Shown piece by piece: positions 10,415 to 21,679 of a DNA stretch of 31,024 bases. Under the pieces are notes generated by a model that worked only from the letters and a program-made list of their open reading frames with translations, was not told the DNA's origin and did not search any database. This stretch comes from Ophiocordyceps camponoti-saundersi (nom. inval.) (Eukaryota; Ascomycota; Sordariomycetes; Hypocreales; Ophiocordycipitaceae), in assembly GCA_003339415.1 (NCBI GenBank), contig PDHQ01000369.1:1-31024 (forward strand), given 5' to 3'. Numbering within the stretch: position 1 is the stretch's first letter; every line of letters starts with the position of its first letter. The translations under genes and the position numbers were made by a program.

Positions 10415-10650
10415 GAACGCCTCTGGTCTTGAGGATGGTATCGACGCAAGGTCGTTCAAGAGATCCAGGGTCGATGGGAGGAAGGGGGCAGGCTTGATGG
10501 AGACGGCGGAAACAAAAATAATATTGGAAGAGCTGAGTGTGGAAAAAGGGAAAATGAACCGCGTAACATCTGGGTAGGCAAGACCCTTTTGTACGAAATT
10601 ATGGTACTCAGGATTGGGAAGTCAGGACCCGGTGAGGGACGGCACACGGC
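10415..10650 (-). promoter_or_regulatory. Probable promoter/5' leader of the SDR gene
   Basis: On the minus strand the DNA upstream of the ATG is strongly pyrimidine-rich (about 10460-10570), as is common just upstream of filamentous-fungal genes. A CCAAT box (ATTGG on the plus strand at 10523-10527) lies about 110 bp upstream of the ATG. No clear TATA box was seen. The transcription start cannot be placed from sequence. Confidence 0.45.
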
Positions 10651-11090
10651 GGCATAGCAGGGTGCGCTTTGAGTACGAACAAAATGGCCGCTTAGGAAGG
10701 GGCTTTGCTTTGTGTGTAATACCGAAAGACACTTTTAGTCTGTGAAGGAGCTCGACAAATTTGCCATTAACAATTGAATTAGACCTGAGACGGCAGCTCG
10801 GGTCAAGAAGTCAAAGAGGTCAGGAGGGCCGGTCCTTGAACAACCAAAGGCAGGAGGACAGGAAGCTGCAGCGCCTAGGGCGGGGAAGGGGGAAGAGGGC
10901 GGAGTATCCGCACAGATACAGATGTGGCGATGTTCTCGAACTGTCGAACCCACCTTACACCTTCAAGTGCGCCGGTGCGGTAACGCCGTCCCTGTGTACT
11001 AGGTACAGTCACTAGAACAAAGTTCCGACTAAGTCCGTTTTTCGGAAAATCCGTAACATTAACCCCCTACCTTTAAATGCCGATTTCATA
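10651..11090. other. Right part of the island, no gene supported
   Basis: Normal composition with CA and TG present. Open stretches here (10735-10953 minus, 10761-11015 plus) overlap each other, are low in complexity and match nothing recognised. The RIP signature begins between about 11060 and 11100. Just inside it, 11168-11185 forms a small hairpin (AACGGG/CCCGTT). Confidence 0.45.
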
Positions 11091-12849
11091 GCTAAATTAG
11101 GTCCGATTAAGTAGCTAAGATATATATCTAATTTCTAAGAAGCAGGAAAGTAATAACCTTTCACGAAAACGGGACAGGACCCGTTACTTAATCTTTCGCT
11201 CTTTACTATATATTTATTACCGAGAAGGAGTTAATAGCGCCCGCGGCGGCTTTAGCCGGGGCCTAAGGGGCAGGCGACGCGCCTATAGTCGTAGATAAGG
11301 GTACGCGGGGATTAGGATAATCCCTATAATACCCCTAATCTAGCTAAAGATAATATAATAATAATATTAAAATAGAAAAAGAAGCGGAATAAATATAAGA
11401 CCTTTATAATAATAATATAAAGAAAGCTTATAATAAATTAGCTATAGTAATATTTACTATAGTGTTTTTTAATATTTAGAATATCGTAATAGCTTTTAAA
11501 GCTAAATTTTATAAGAAATTTATAACCTTTTTAAATTAGAATATTACTTAACTTTTACTTAAGATTATTAAGTTAATTAAGAAAATAGTTACTTAAGCTA
11601 TATAAAAAATACTTTTATAAATTATTAGCTTTAATATTAATTTAACTTAATTATTATAAGCTTTTATAACTATTATTAGTAATATAATAATTAAACTTAT
11701 TCTTAGTTATTTTAATAAAGAAATTATTATATTTATAAAAAATATTATAATTAATATAAATATTTTATAGCTAATTTTATAAAAAATTATATAAGCTATA
11801 AATATAGCTTTAAAATATAAAGCTATATTAGCTATAAGATAACTTTTAAATAAAAATATAATAATTATATTTTATTTAAAATATAAAAAATAAGTAAGCT
11901 TAGTTAAGTAAATCTTTATTATTTTTAGTAAGGGGGCGGTTTATAGCTAGAAAATTTTCTTTATTATAATAAAAGGAGTATAAGTAAGGGCCGCTTATAA
12001 TAACTAAGATATACTTTTATAGTAAATTAAGAAATATAATAAGGTTAATATTACTTAAGTTTAAGTACTTTAGCTTTATAGTAAAGGAGTTACGCGTATT
12101 TATATTATTTTAAGAATTATTAATATAATAAACGCTAATAAACTTATATAAAATAGCTTAATTATAGATATAGAAATCTCTTATATAGAAATCTATAATA
12201 ATATAATATAATTTTAATAATATTACTAATATTATTAATATAAGTATATAATAAAATATTACTAAAAATAGCTATATTATAAAATATATATAGCTATAAT
12301 ATATTTAGAAAAGGAGAGTATATATTTAGCCCTCGCTAAGATTAATATTAAAAACTATATTTTATATAAAGGAAACTATACTTTATAGTCCTAAAACTAC
12401 CTTATTATAAAAATATACTAAAATTAAATATATAATAATTATATATACTAACTTTATAAGTTTTAGACTTATTTTTAGCTAACTTAATTTTAAATTAATA
12501 ATAGCTTTATTAAAATTTAGTTTCGGAAATAGTTATATATAGCCCTTATATAGTTATAAGCTATACTCCGCTTTAATATAAATAATAAGCTCGCCTTAGT
12601 ATTAAAAAGGGGCTAAGGCGGGAGTAGTACTATTTTTAGATCTTATAGCGGATAGGGTAGTAATAAAGCTTAGGGAACTTATCCTCCCCCTCCTACCTCT
12701 TCCCTTTTTATTATACCCTCCTCCGCCCCCTCCCCCGCCCCTTTTTCCGCCCCCTCCTTTATTTTAATATAATTATAAACCTCTACCTCCCTTACTCCTA
12801 ATAAAAATTAAAACTTTTTTTAGAATATATAAAAGCGTAATTATTTTAT

Positions 12850-13460
12850 TTATATTATATTTTATAGCTTTATTAGCTATAATTTTATTTATTTATAAGA
12901 ATTATAATATAATTAATTTAAACGCTTTTCGCTTTTTAATATTTTATTATATAAACTTATAAATTTTAGTAACTAAGCGATTTTATATATTTATAAATAA
13001 TTAAACTTTTTTATTTAAATATTTTTTACTATACTTAATATAGCTTTTATTCTTTTTTATATTATATTTTTATTATAAATTATATTTATTTACTTATTTT
13101 TATTAGTAATTTAGTTTAGCTTTTTTTTATAGCGTAACTTTCTTTACCCTAACTTAATTTTAATAGCTATTTTTTTATATAGCGATTTTAACTTTTATTA
13201 CCCTTTATAAAATTATTATAAAAAGTCCTCTTTTAAAATAGCTAATTTCCTTAATTTTATAATTAGCTTTTATCTTAAACTTATTACGCTTCTAGGCGAA
13301 ATTACTTAAAAAATATATAATAAATAAACTAATATTATTAACTTAGCTTAAGCTACGCTAAATTATTAAGTAATATATTAAGGAAATAACCTTAACCTTA
13401 TTAGCTCTAATTATATTTTATAAGTTATTTATATAAATACTAACCTCCGCCTTAATATTA
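12850..13460 (+). pseudogene. LINE APE-type endonuclease remnant
   Basis: The reading frame in phase with the RT gives Ser-Asp-Phe-Asn-Phe at 13181-13195, followed by YPL then a stop where Trp is expected. This matches the GDFNxHHPLW block of Tad/Jockey-like endonucleases. About 40 codons later comes a T-L-L-G-E-I-T block (family TPPGxxT), then the IIDLxWA-like block. The final Ser-Asn-Tyr (13406-13414) corresponds to the catalytic Ser-Asp-His. The RIP changes Asp-to-Asn and His-to-Tyr remove the active site. Confidence 0.8.
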
Positions 13461-14049
13461 TATTAATTAAAATCTAGCGCTCTTTTTACTTAGATATATT
13501 TATAGCTAAGGTATAGAATTAACTTAAGCTTAAACTATATTATATTTTTATATTTAAAAACTTAAAAAAAGTAATTACCTTATTATATAAATAGCTAAAA
13601 ATAATAATAAAGATTATAATATTATTACGTATTTATATATATTTTATAATATAAAATTAGTAAAATTAGGTAATAATAGCTATTATAATAGCTACTAAAT
13701 AGGCCCGAAAATATTAGAAAGCTAATTTTACTAACTTTTACTAATAAGATTATTAAGAAATAACGAAAGCGTAAAAGTTCGTAATTAGTATAGCTTACTA
13801 TAGCGCTTAGTATAATTTCCTTAATAATATCTTAATAAATTTAATAATATTTTAAATAATAGAATATTAAGCTTAGCTTCGGAGCTAGGCCTCGCTAAAG
13901 CTTATATATATACTAACGCTATAGAAAAGCCTTAACTTAAACTTAATATTTATTTTTTTAAATAAAGTAATCTTACTTAGCTAGTAATTCTTCCTTACTT
14001 TTACCGCCTTAGCCCCTCCTTTTACCTTAAACGAACTTTTCCCTTTTTT

Positions 14050-15360
14050 TTATATTAAATATTTAATTATTATTAACGATATTTACTTTACTTTTTTCTT
14101 AATTATTTTATAAAAGTCCGCCGGCCCCGATAAGATCTTAGTTAAGTTCTTAAAAAGATATAAACCCCCCCTTATCTAAATCTTCTAAAAGATTTTCTAA
14201 AGCTATATTAATAACGGCTATTTCTTATTATAATTTAAAGTTTCTAATATTATAATTATCCGTAAAGTAAGTAAATTACTAGCTATATATTATACCTTAA
14301 GTAAATATAAGCTAATTTCGCTTTTTAATATAATAAGGAAAGTTTTAAAAATAATTATTACTAAGAAAATAGCGTTTATAATAGAAGCGGCTAATATCCT
14401 CCTAAATAGCTAAATAAGTAATAAGCTATAATATTTTACTAATATTATAGTTTTTATATTTATTAAAATTATTAAAATTATTTAAAATTAAAGTAGTATT
14501 ACCTTACTTTTTTTATTAGATTTTACCGGAGTTTTTAACTATATTTCTTATAATAAGCTAATAATTATTTTTAATTACCTAAGCTTTCCTAAATAAATTA
14601 TAGCGTTTATTTATTCTTATCTTATTATTAAAATTTTATAATTTAAGTTTAATTATAAGCTTAGTAATATTTTTTTAATTTAATAAAAGGTCCCCTAAAA
14701 ATCCTTTATATTACTAATCCTTTTTTTATTATATATATCCTTATTATATTAATATCTAAATTTAATAACTAAATTACTAATAGTAAGCTTTACTAATAAT
14801 ACTAATATATTTAATATTAAATATAATAAGGCTTAAGTACTTTTCTAACTTAAGTAAGTATAGCAAATTTATAAATAATAAGCCTTTAAGTATAAAATAA
14901 CTTTTTAGCTAGCTAAAAGTAAGTTAATATATTTTATAAAAGCTAAGAAAATAAATATAACTTAGCTTTAGCTTAGTATAGAGATAGTATAGCTTATATA
15001 AAAGGCGAGATTTTTAGGGGTTTAGCTATATTATAAACTTTAATAAAAGTTTTACTTTTTAAAACTTATTATTAAACTTAAGCGCTAATACTTAGCTTTT
15101 ATTAAAATTACTATATTAATATAAAGTTATACCTTATTAAAAGTAAAAAAGGTATATATTAAAATTATTAAATTAGCGATTATATTTAATATATCTTAGT
15201 CGCCTTATTTATATAATTAAGAAAGAAATTATATAGCTTTATTATAAAAGCGCTAGCTATAAAATAGTTTAAATACTTAAGAGTTATTATTAAAGCTTAT
15301 AAAGCTACCCCTTTTTACTATATTAAAATAAAAGCTTTTATCCCCCCCCTTAACTTATAT
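14050..15360 (+). pseudogene. LINE reverse transcriptase remnant
   Basis: Lys-Ser-Ala-Gly-Pro-Asp at 14114-14131 is the KxPGPD block that opens LINE RT. It is followed by INNGYF, ISLFN-I-KVL, a D-F-T-G-V-F block (family LDxxGAFD), the damaged GxPQGSPLSPILF block near 14690, and Phe-Thr-Asn-Asn at 14789-14800 (the FxDD catalytic box, both Asp now Asn). FLGV follows at 15011-15022, then an AYKATP block about 15300-15320. The first box and the catalytic box are exactly 225 codons apart, and FLGV is 74 codons on, all in phase. Clearly non-LTR type rather than Gypsy or Copia. Confidence 0.93.
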
Positions 15361-16299
15361 TTTATTTATTAAATAGCTTATACTTATTACCGCTTTTAAT
15401 ATATAAATATAGTAAACTTTATCTATATTATAAGAAAAAAAGCCGCTAGGTAAGTTAGATATAAGCGTAAAGGGCGCCTTTATTAATAAAGATATTAAGC
15501 GTTATAAAACTTAGAGAAATTTTATAAAATATAAACTAAATTTAAACTAAAAGCTAGATATATATAACGCGATTTCGATATTAGACTTCGAGAAAAGTAG
15601 CTTCTCTAATAATATTTTTAAAAAAGTAAGCTTAAGAAATATAAGTAATCTTATAATTACCTTATTAATAAACTATTATAGCTTAAGGTTAAGATTACTT
15701 TATATATTTATAAAAGATTTCTTAAGTTTATTAGTATAATATTTATATAATTTTAGATTAAATATATTAAACTTAATTTCTTTTTTTAAGCTTATAAAAT
15801 CCTTAAAGTAATTTTAAAATAATACTCTTATAATAGTAAAGATAAGATAATATTATATATCTTTCTTAACTATACCTTTACTTATAAAAATAAGCTACTC
15901 CTTAATATTAACTAGTAACTAATATAAAATTAGTATAACTTTACTAAAGCGCTTAATAACTTTTAATTTATAGCTAAACTTATATATTAGTTTTTTTCGC
16001 TTAAATAATTACGCTAATTTAACCTTATAATATTACTTTATAAAAGTAAAATAAATAAAAAAGATAGGGCCTTTAGCTTTATAATAAATATATAAAAATT
16101 ACTTTATAGCGATAACTTTATTATTTATCTTATTAGCTATTTACTTAGCCTCGAAGCTAAACTATTTTAATTATATATAAAATATTAACTTAACTACGTA
16201 AAATATAAGACTAACCGCGCTTATTATAGCCGTAGCTTTAGCCGCGGCCTTAACTTTAATTATAATTATAAGCGTAAATTAAAGCTACTTATTTCTCCT

Positions 16300-17677
16300 T
16301 TATTATTAGCTTCTCCTTTTTACTAAATATAGTATAATTATTAACTAATATTATAAAATTTTCGTTATTAAATATATTATTAATTAAATTATCTTAAATA
16401 AGACTAAAAATCTCCTTATAAGAAAATAGCACGGTTACGATATAAGCGCTAATAATATTTTTCTTAGCGGTAAAAGTAACCTTAACGCTTAAAGTAAAAG
16501 TAATCTTAAGCTTACTAAGCTTATTAGCCTCTAACTTAAACTTAAACTTAATAAGTACCGGGGCGGAAGCGGAATTAGTAATAAAAGGTAAAATATAAAA
16601 AATAGGAGGATAATTAATAGGAGATAGGCTCTCTTATAAGCATATATTATTCTTAATAGCGTAGCGAATATAGCGTAGCTTTTTAGTTAATTATTTAAAA
16701 AAGTTAATTACTTATATATAGAAAATATATTACTTTTATATTTAAGCTAATATAATAGTAATAAGTTAGTTAGCGCTAGTTAAACTTTTAATTATTTTAA
16801 TAATAAGGTCCTTTTTAATAATAGGAAGCTATAAGCTTTAAAGTAATATATAGCTAGTAGCTACTTATATAACTTAATTAGCGTAAGTATTATTATAACG
16901 CGTAATAGCGCGTGCCTTTTTAATATATTAAATTATATTTTTCTATTATATTTATTAATATAAAACTTACTATAAACTTAATATAACCTTAATATTATTT
17001 ATTATTTAAGCGTTATAATTAAAACTTAGCTAATAAGTAACTTTAATTATAGCGCGAATAATATTAGCTATAATAGGATTATTAATTAGCTAATACTTAA
17101 TATAATTATTTATATATTTAATATAAGCTACGCTTAGATAATTTACCTTAATTATTAGTAAAAATAAATATATACTAAAGCTAAGTATTTATTTTTTTAT
17201 ACTTAATAAAAGTTCCTAAAGCTAATAAGTATATTAATATACTTTATATAAAATACCGCTTAAGGAAAGTTAAGTTTAGCGGGTATTTTACTCTAGTATA
17301 AGTTAGCTATAAACTAATTATATACGCTAAGGATTATTTATATAGTTAAAATTACTAAAAAAATAACGAGATAATAATAGCCTGCTTATACTAGTAAAAG
17401 TAACCCCCCCCTCCTTTATATATTTTTAAGCCTTAAGTTACTAATTTATAAAAACTAACTTTCTAATTAGGAAAGCTTCCTAATTAGGAAAGCTTAAAAA
17501 AAGGGTATATACTTAAGTATATATTATATATAAAGGAGGTATATAGCTATATACTTAAGGGTTAAGTAATATATACTTAGAGGCCGGGGAGGTATATACC
17601 GGCATATATAAGTAATACGCACTACCGTTTCTATTATCTTTTCTTTATTTTATCTATTTTTTCTTATCTTTCCTTAT
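16300..17677. other. Unassigned RIP-mutated DNA
   Basis: No remnant was recognised on either strand. It contains the 17-bp tandem duplication at 17463-17495 and a slightly GC-richer patch around 17575-17605 (GGCCGGGG and ACCGGC). It could hold the 3' end of the LINE or another decayed element. Confidence 0.4.
17463..17495. repeat. 17-bp tandem duplication, self-complementary
   Basis: CTAATTAGGAAAGCTTC at 17463-17479 is repeated at once (17480-17495, 16 of 17 bases). Each unit contains the palindromes CTAATTAG and AAGCTT, so the pair can also fold. Function unknown. Confidence 0.8.
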
Positions 17678-17876
17678 ATTATATAGTATTATTATAACTA
17701 ACGGTTACTTTCTTTATACGCGTAGAGCGCTTAGCTTAGCCCCGAGCTAGACGCGGTTCTATTATATAGCGGGGGGTTTTACCTCTTTTAGGAGGGTTTT
17801 TCCTACTCGACTTACCGCCGAGGTTCTAGCAGCTACCTCTATAGCCTCTAGAGTATTATAATAATAATAATAATTT
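17678..17876. repeat. 199-bp repeat, inverted partner at 30112-30310
   Basis: Reverse-complementing 30112-30310 gives a close match. Shared features in order are ATTATATAGTATT, AACGGTTACTTTCTTTATA, CCCCGAGC, a GCGGGGGGTTTTACCTCTTT stretch, GAGGTTCT and a terminal ATT/ATA run. The differences are mainly transitions plus small indels. Its start is 31 bp from the Tc1 transposase stop, so it is probably the 3' flank and terminal region of that transposon family. Confidence 0.87.
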
Positions 17877-18557
17877 CTAAAAAGAAGAAGTATTTTTAAA
17901 GCTATTTTAGTATTTTATATACTACCCCCTAGCAGCTATAATAGCCTTAACTTAGCGGGGTATCGAATTTATTAAGTTTTTAAAAATATTATCTTTAATC
18001 GACTCTTATATATTAACTGCTACCTTATAAAGCTTTTACTTATTATAAATATTAAAAGGGAAATTAAAAAGCTTAAGATACTTTTTAATTATCTTATCTT
18101 TTATAATCTTTTATAAGTTTTTAATAAGGTTAAGATTAAGTAAATAAGGCGGCTAATTTATTATTTATATATTATAATTAAAAGTAAATTCCTTAAACTA
18201 TATTAATATTAGCTATAATATATATATAAGGGCGTTATTTTATATAAAGATATCTTTAAGTATAATAATTATTAGTAATTATTTTTTTAAATATTTTAAG
18301 ATAATTTAACTTATAATACCTCTTTTTTAAATATTAAAGTTTCCGATTAATAATATAAGAAATATCTACTATAAATAAGTAAATATTTTTTAAAATATTT
18401 ATAAATATTTTATAAGCTTTAATCTAGCTTATATATAATTTTTAGCTAATCTCTTAGCTTATAATAGTTAAAAAAGCTATATAAAATAAAAATATTATAA
18501 TATACTTATATATAGAAAACTTACTTAGTTTTCTTATTATCTTTATATATAATTAAT

Positions 18558-18769
18558 TATAAAAGATTAGTTTATAACTAATTATAGCTAGATAGGGGGG
18601 ATTATAGTAGATATATTTAGGTTTTCCTAATAGCGCTTAGTTATCGCGCGGGGTATATAGCTAGCTTAGGAGGGGAGCTTCTCTCCCCTCTCCTTCCTCT
18701 TTTCGATAGCTTTAATTATAACTCCTTTTTAGCTTATTTTAATATTATACTCTTAGTAAGATTATTATA
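18558..18769 (+). repeat. 5' LTR of the mini element (212 bp)
   Basis: Nearly identical in layout to 20124-20335. The GC-rich core with GCGCGGGGTATATAGC and CTTCTCTCCCCTCTCC is shared. Differences are mainly C/T and G/A transitions. Confidence 0.9.
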
Positions 18770-20123
18770 TTAATTAAAGCTCCTCTTACCGCTAATTAAA
18801 TATAAAAGTAAGATCTTAATATAAAATACTATTAAATTTTACTTATATTAAAGCTACTCTTAGCTTATTTTAGCTTAGATTCTTAGCTAGCTATAATATA
18901 TATTAAATTTACTATTAACGGAGCTATAATTAAGAAGCCTAAGTTTTAATTTTACTATATTTTTTCTTATCTTAGTATTTTCTAATAAATATTTTTTCTA
19001 TATATTATTATAGCTATAAATTTTTTTTTAGCTTAAAGCTTTTTTAGCGTATATCTCCGAGCTTTTTAAGGAAAGTTATAAGGAGCGCTATATAAGTTTT
19101 TCCCTAATTAAAATATATTAGGAGCTATTAAAGGCTTTTAAAGAATATATTATAAAGTAAAAGTTTTCCTTTTTTAAAGCTAAGCTATTATATTAGTTTA
19201 ATTACGCTAAGATTATTTTACTTTTATCTAAGCTATATAAGGAGTTATAAAAGCGCTTAGATTATAAAAACTAGCTTATAATATATATAGCTTTTATTAG
19301 CTTTCTTTAAAGCTTTAATAAAATATTTAGTTCTAAGAATATTCCTAACGCGTATATTAATTTACCGCCCCCCCTTTTTACTAATTTAATAAATATCTTA
19401 TTTATATAATTTTATTTTAATATTATTAAGCGCTAGTATTACTATTAGTATAACTAGATTAGTTATTTTAAGTATAATTATCTAAAGCTTTATAAGTAAA
19501 TAGGGATATTAAGGTTAGGGCTTTTTATAAGTAAAGTAAGGTAATTAAAGGTAAATTCGGAGTATTTTAATTAAGGGGATAATAAGTAAGGAGGGATAAG
19601 TATACGCTAAATATTATAGCTTAGGTAATTTCTAGCTTTATTATATTACCTTATATAAAGATAGTTTACGCGTAGCTTAAGCGCGTAAATTTATTAATAA
19701 ATATATATTATAATTATATTACGCCCTAGCTTATAAACTAGCGCTAGTAATATATAATAATAAGTATATAGCTAGCTTTACTATTTACTATAATTAAAAT
19801 ATCCTCTAAGCTTCCTATAACTAATATAATATTATTTAATTTTATATATTAGCTATATAGATACGTTTTTATTATTAATATATAAGTTTATTTTTTCTTA
19901 CTTTAAGTAATATTATAATTTTAAGCTTATTAGAATCTTTTTTATAAAAATTAGGGTTTAATTCCTTAAGCTATAAAGAAGCTTTTCCGCCCTCTTATCT
20001 TTATCTTTATAGAGGCTATTAAGCTATTAGCTAGGGATTATATAAAATATCTCGCTAGCGTAATAATACGTAATTTTTCTATCCTACGCTCTTACTTTCT
20101 TAGCTAGCTTAAGGAGGGGGCTA

Positions 20124-20335
20124 TATAAGGGATTAGTTTATAACTAATTATAGCTAGATAGGGGGGATTATAACGGATATATTTAGGTCTTCCCGATAGC
20201 GCTTAGTTATTGCGCGGGGTATATAGCTAGCTTAAGAGGGGGGCTTCTCTCCCCTCTCCTTCCTCTCTTCGATAGCTTTAATTATAACTCCTTTTTAGCT
20301 TATTTTAATATCGCACTCTTAGTAAGACTATTATA
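20124..20335 (+). repeat. 3' LTR of the mini element (212 bp)
   Basis: Direct copy of 18558-18769, same length. It retains a few bases mutated in the 5' copy (for example CGC at 20312-20314 against TAT), as expected if RIP hit the copies independently. It is preceded by the purine tract at 20111-20120. Confidence 0.9.
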
Positions 20336-20790
20336 TTAATATCTTATTAGAGAAGATTTAATAATATTAAAATAAAGTTAGCTTTTTAATATATTATTTT
20401 AATTACTTTAAGTATTAAGAGGCTATTTCCTTACTAAGCTTTAAGTGTTATAAAGCTTTATAAGATTCAATCTTTTATTATTTAAAATATAATTTTAAAA
20501 TTTATAATATATAAAGTAAAATAGCCTTATTAATAAGATTATAATATAAGATAAAAAAGTTTCTCTTAATATATTTAAGAATATATTTTTTATTTATAAT
20601 AATAATATTAAAGGATTTTTTAAAATAAGGAGAAAATTTAGCTAATTATTAATAATAATATCGCTTTATAACACTATAAATAATATATAAGGATATACTA
20701 TTTTTAATAGCGATAGCTAGGGCTATAATACCTAATTTATATATTATTTTAACCCTTATTCTCTTATAAGGCAATTAGTGTTTTTTTAGG

Positions 20791-21195
20791 GTAATTAAAG
20801 GTATATTAAGGCCTTAATAATATAAAGAAGAAGGGGGGGATTATAAAGCGCGTTAAGAGGCGCGTCGCGCTATATAAAGTTAGTCGGAACTTTCTACGCC
20901 TTATTATAAGTATATAAATATATACCTATAAGCTATATATATATTATTAGAGGGCTAAAATAAGAGTAGGCTAGGCGTGTGTTTTAATAGCTTTTAAAGC
21001 GTGTAGTTACTATAATAATAGTCTCGTAGCTTAAAAAATAAAATTCCTATTAAGAAGGGGGTCTTAAAAGGGCTATATCTAAGGTAATATATAAGCTATA
21101 AGAGTAAAAACTTATTTATAAAGGTATTATAGCTAAAAAGGCTAATATAAATAGTTTTTATTATATATATAAAAATAATAATAATTCTCTTTATT
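20791..21195. other. Unassigned RIP-mutated DNA between Tc1 and Copia elements
   Basis: No remnant was recognised. A CG-rich patch at 20846-20872 (alternating GCGCG-type sequence) survives RIP because it lacks CA and TG. The Tc1 5' terminal repeat is expected here, but no inverse of the 17.7-kb repeat was found in this interval. Confidence 0.4.
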
Positions 21196-21200
21196 TTAAT

Positions 21201-21631
21201 TATTAGTTAGCCTTCGTAATATATATACTAGAGTTAATAGAGACTATTATTACTAAAAGTATATTCTTCTAATTCTTAATAATTATCTATATCTTATCTA
21301 CTAAGAGGATTTTAAGTCCTACTTATATATAAATTATCCTTATATATATTCCTTTTTTTATCTTTCGTATATACCCTTTTTTCTATACTTAATATTAAAT
21401 CGAGTATAACCTAATCTTTTCCCGAAACTATTCTAATATTAACTAAAAGTCTATTAAAGCTTTTATCTAAAATACTATAATAAAAATACTAACGAAACTT
21501 ACCTTATTTCCTATTACCTTACTTCCTTATAATATATCCTATATAATATACCCCTTTTTCTCTATCTAGCTTATATATAGATTTCCTCCCTTACTTATAT
21601 AGATTATTATTATATTTTAATATTTCCTATA
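21201..21631 (-). repeat. 3' LTR of the Copia element (431 bp)
   Basis: Collinear with 27098-27528 over its whole length without net length change; differences are mostly transitions. On the minus strand it begins TATAGGAAATATTAAAATAT and ends GGCTAACTAATA. Confidence 0.93.
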
Positions 21632-21638
21632 TTAGTAA

Positions 21639-21651
21639 CTTTTTCTTTTTC
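21639..21651 (-). other. Copia polypurine tract
   Basis: The minus strand reads GAAAAAGAAAAAG, ending 7 nt before the 3' LTR. This is the expected primer for plus-strand synthesis. It contains no RIP target dinucleotide and so survived. Confidence 0.65.
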
Positions 21652-21679
21652 GGGAAAAGTTATTCCCTTAATTTATATT

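Larger units (their letters stand above)
11100..16300 (+). mobile_element. LINE-type (non-LTR) retrotransposon, RIP-inactivated
   Basis: APE endonuclease and reverse transcriptase blocks are readable on the plus strand in one frame from at least 13181 to 15022 without any frameshift. This is the ORF2 order of fungal Tad-like or I-like LINEs. ORF1 would lie upstream (about 11.3-12.8 kb); that stretch has a pyrimidine-rich, probably Pro/Ser-coding tract at about 12670-12770 but no zinc knuckle I could confirm. Downstream of about 15.35 kb the frame stays coding-like, yet I could not identify an RNase H. Both ends are estimates; no A-tail or target duplication was found. Confidence 0.82.
18558..20335 (+). 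mobile_element. Mini LTR retroelement (1778 bp) nested in the Tc1 transposase
   Basis: Two direct repeats of 212 bp bound a 1354-bp interior, much too short for gag-pol, so it is a non-autonomous TRIM-like element. Both LTRs begin TATAA and end TTATA, as expected for TG...CA termini after RIP. TTAAT flanks both sides (18553-18557, 20336-20340) as a candidate 5-bp target duplication. A purine tract (AAGGAGGGGG, 20111-20120) just before the second LTR fits a polypurine tract and sets plus-strand orientation. Inside, about 19050-19380, one plus-strand frame looks coding (charged, with stops at likely Gln/Trp codons); I do not recognise the product, and a gag piece is possible. Confidence 0.8.
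17907..20790 (-). pseudogene. Tc1/mariner-type DDE transposase, RIP-dead and split by an LTR element
   Basis: The C-terminal part is clear on the minus strand. Asn-Asn-Ala-Leu at 18239-18228 corresponds to the D-N-A-P block (second catalytic Asp now Asn). At 18158-18111 the block that normally reads W-P-P-Y-S-P-D-L-N-P-I-E-N-L-W is recognisable, with PPY and LNL intact and the Glu codon now AAA. Spacing between these two catalytic positions is 38 residues, a little more than the usual 34-37. The tail has a conserved block read as S-I-P-R near 17960, then a G-stop-Y-I-K-Y ending at the stop 17909-17907. The N-terminal part, tentatively helix-turn-helix-like, resumes at about 20345-20790 beyond the nested element. 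Confidence 0.82.

Noticed and set aside
10415..10459. N-terminal extension of the SDR to 10459
   Set aside because: That start would be a TTG, not an ATG. The frame is open further upstream but has no ATG until 10414, so the first ATG was used.
10761..11015. 84-codon plus-strand frame and its antisense partner at 10735-10953
   Set aside because: Arg/Gln-rich low complexity, overlapping frames on both strands, no motif.
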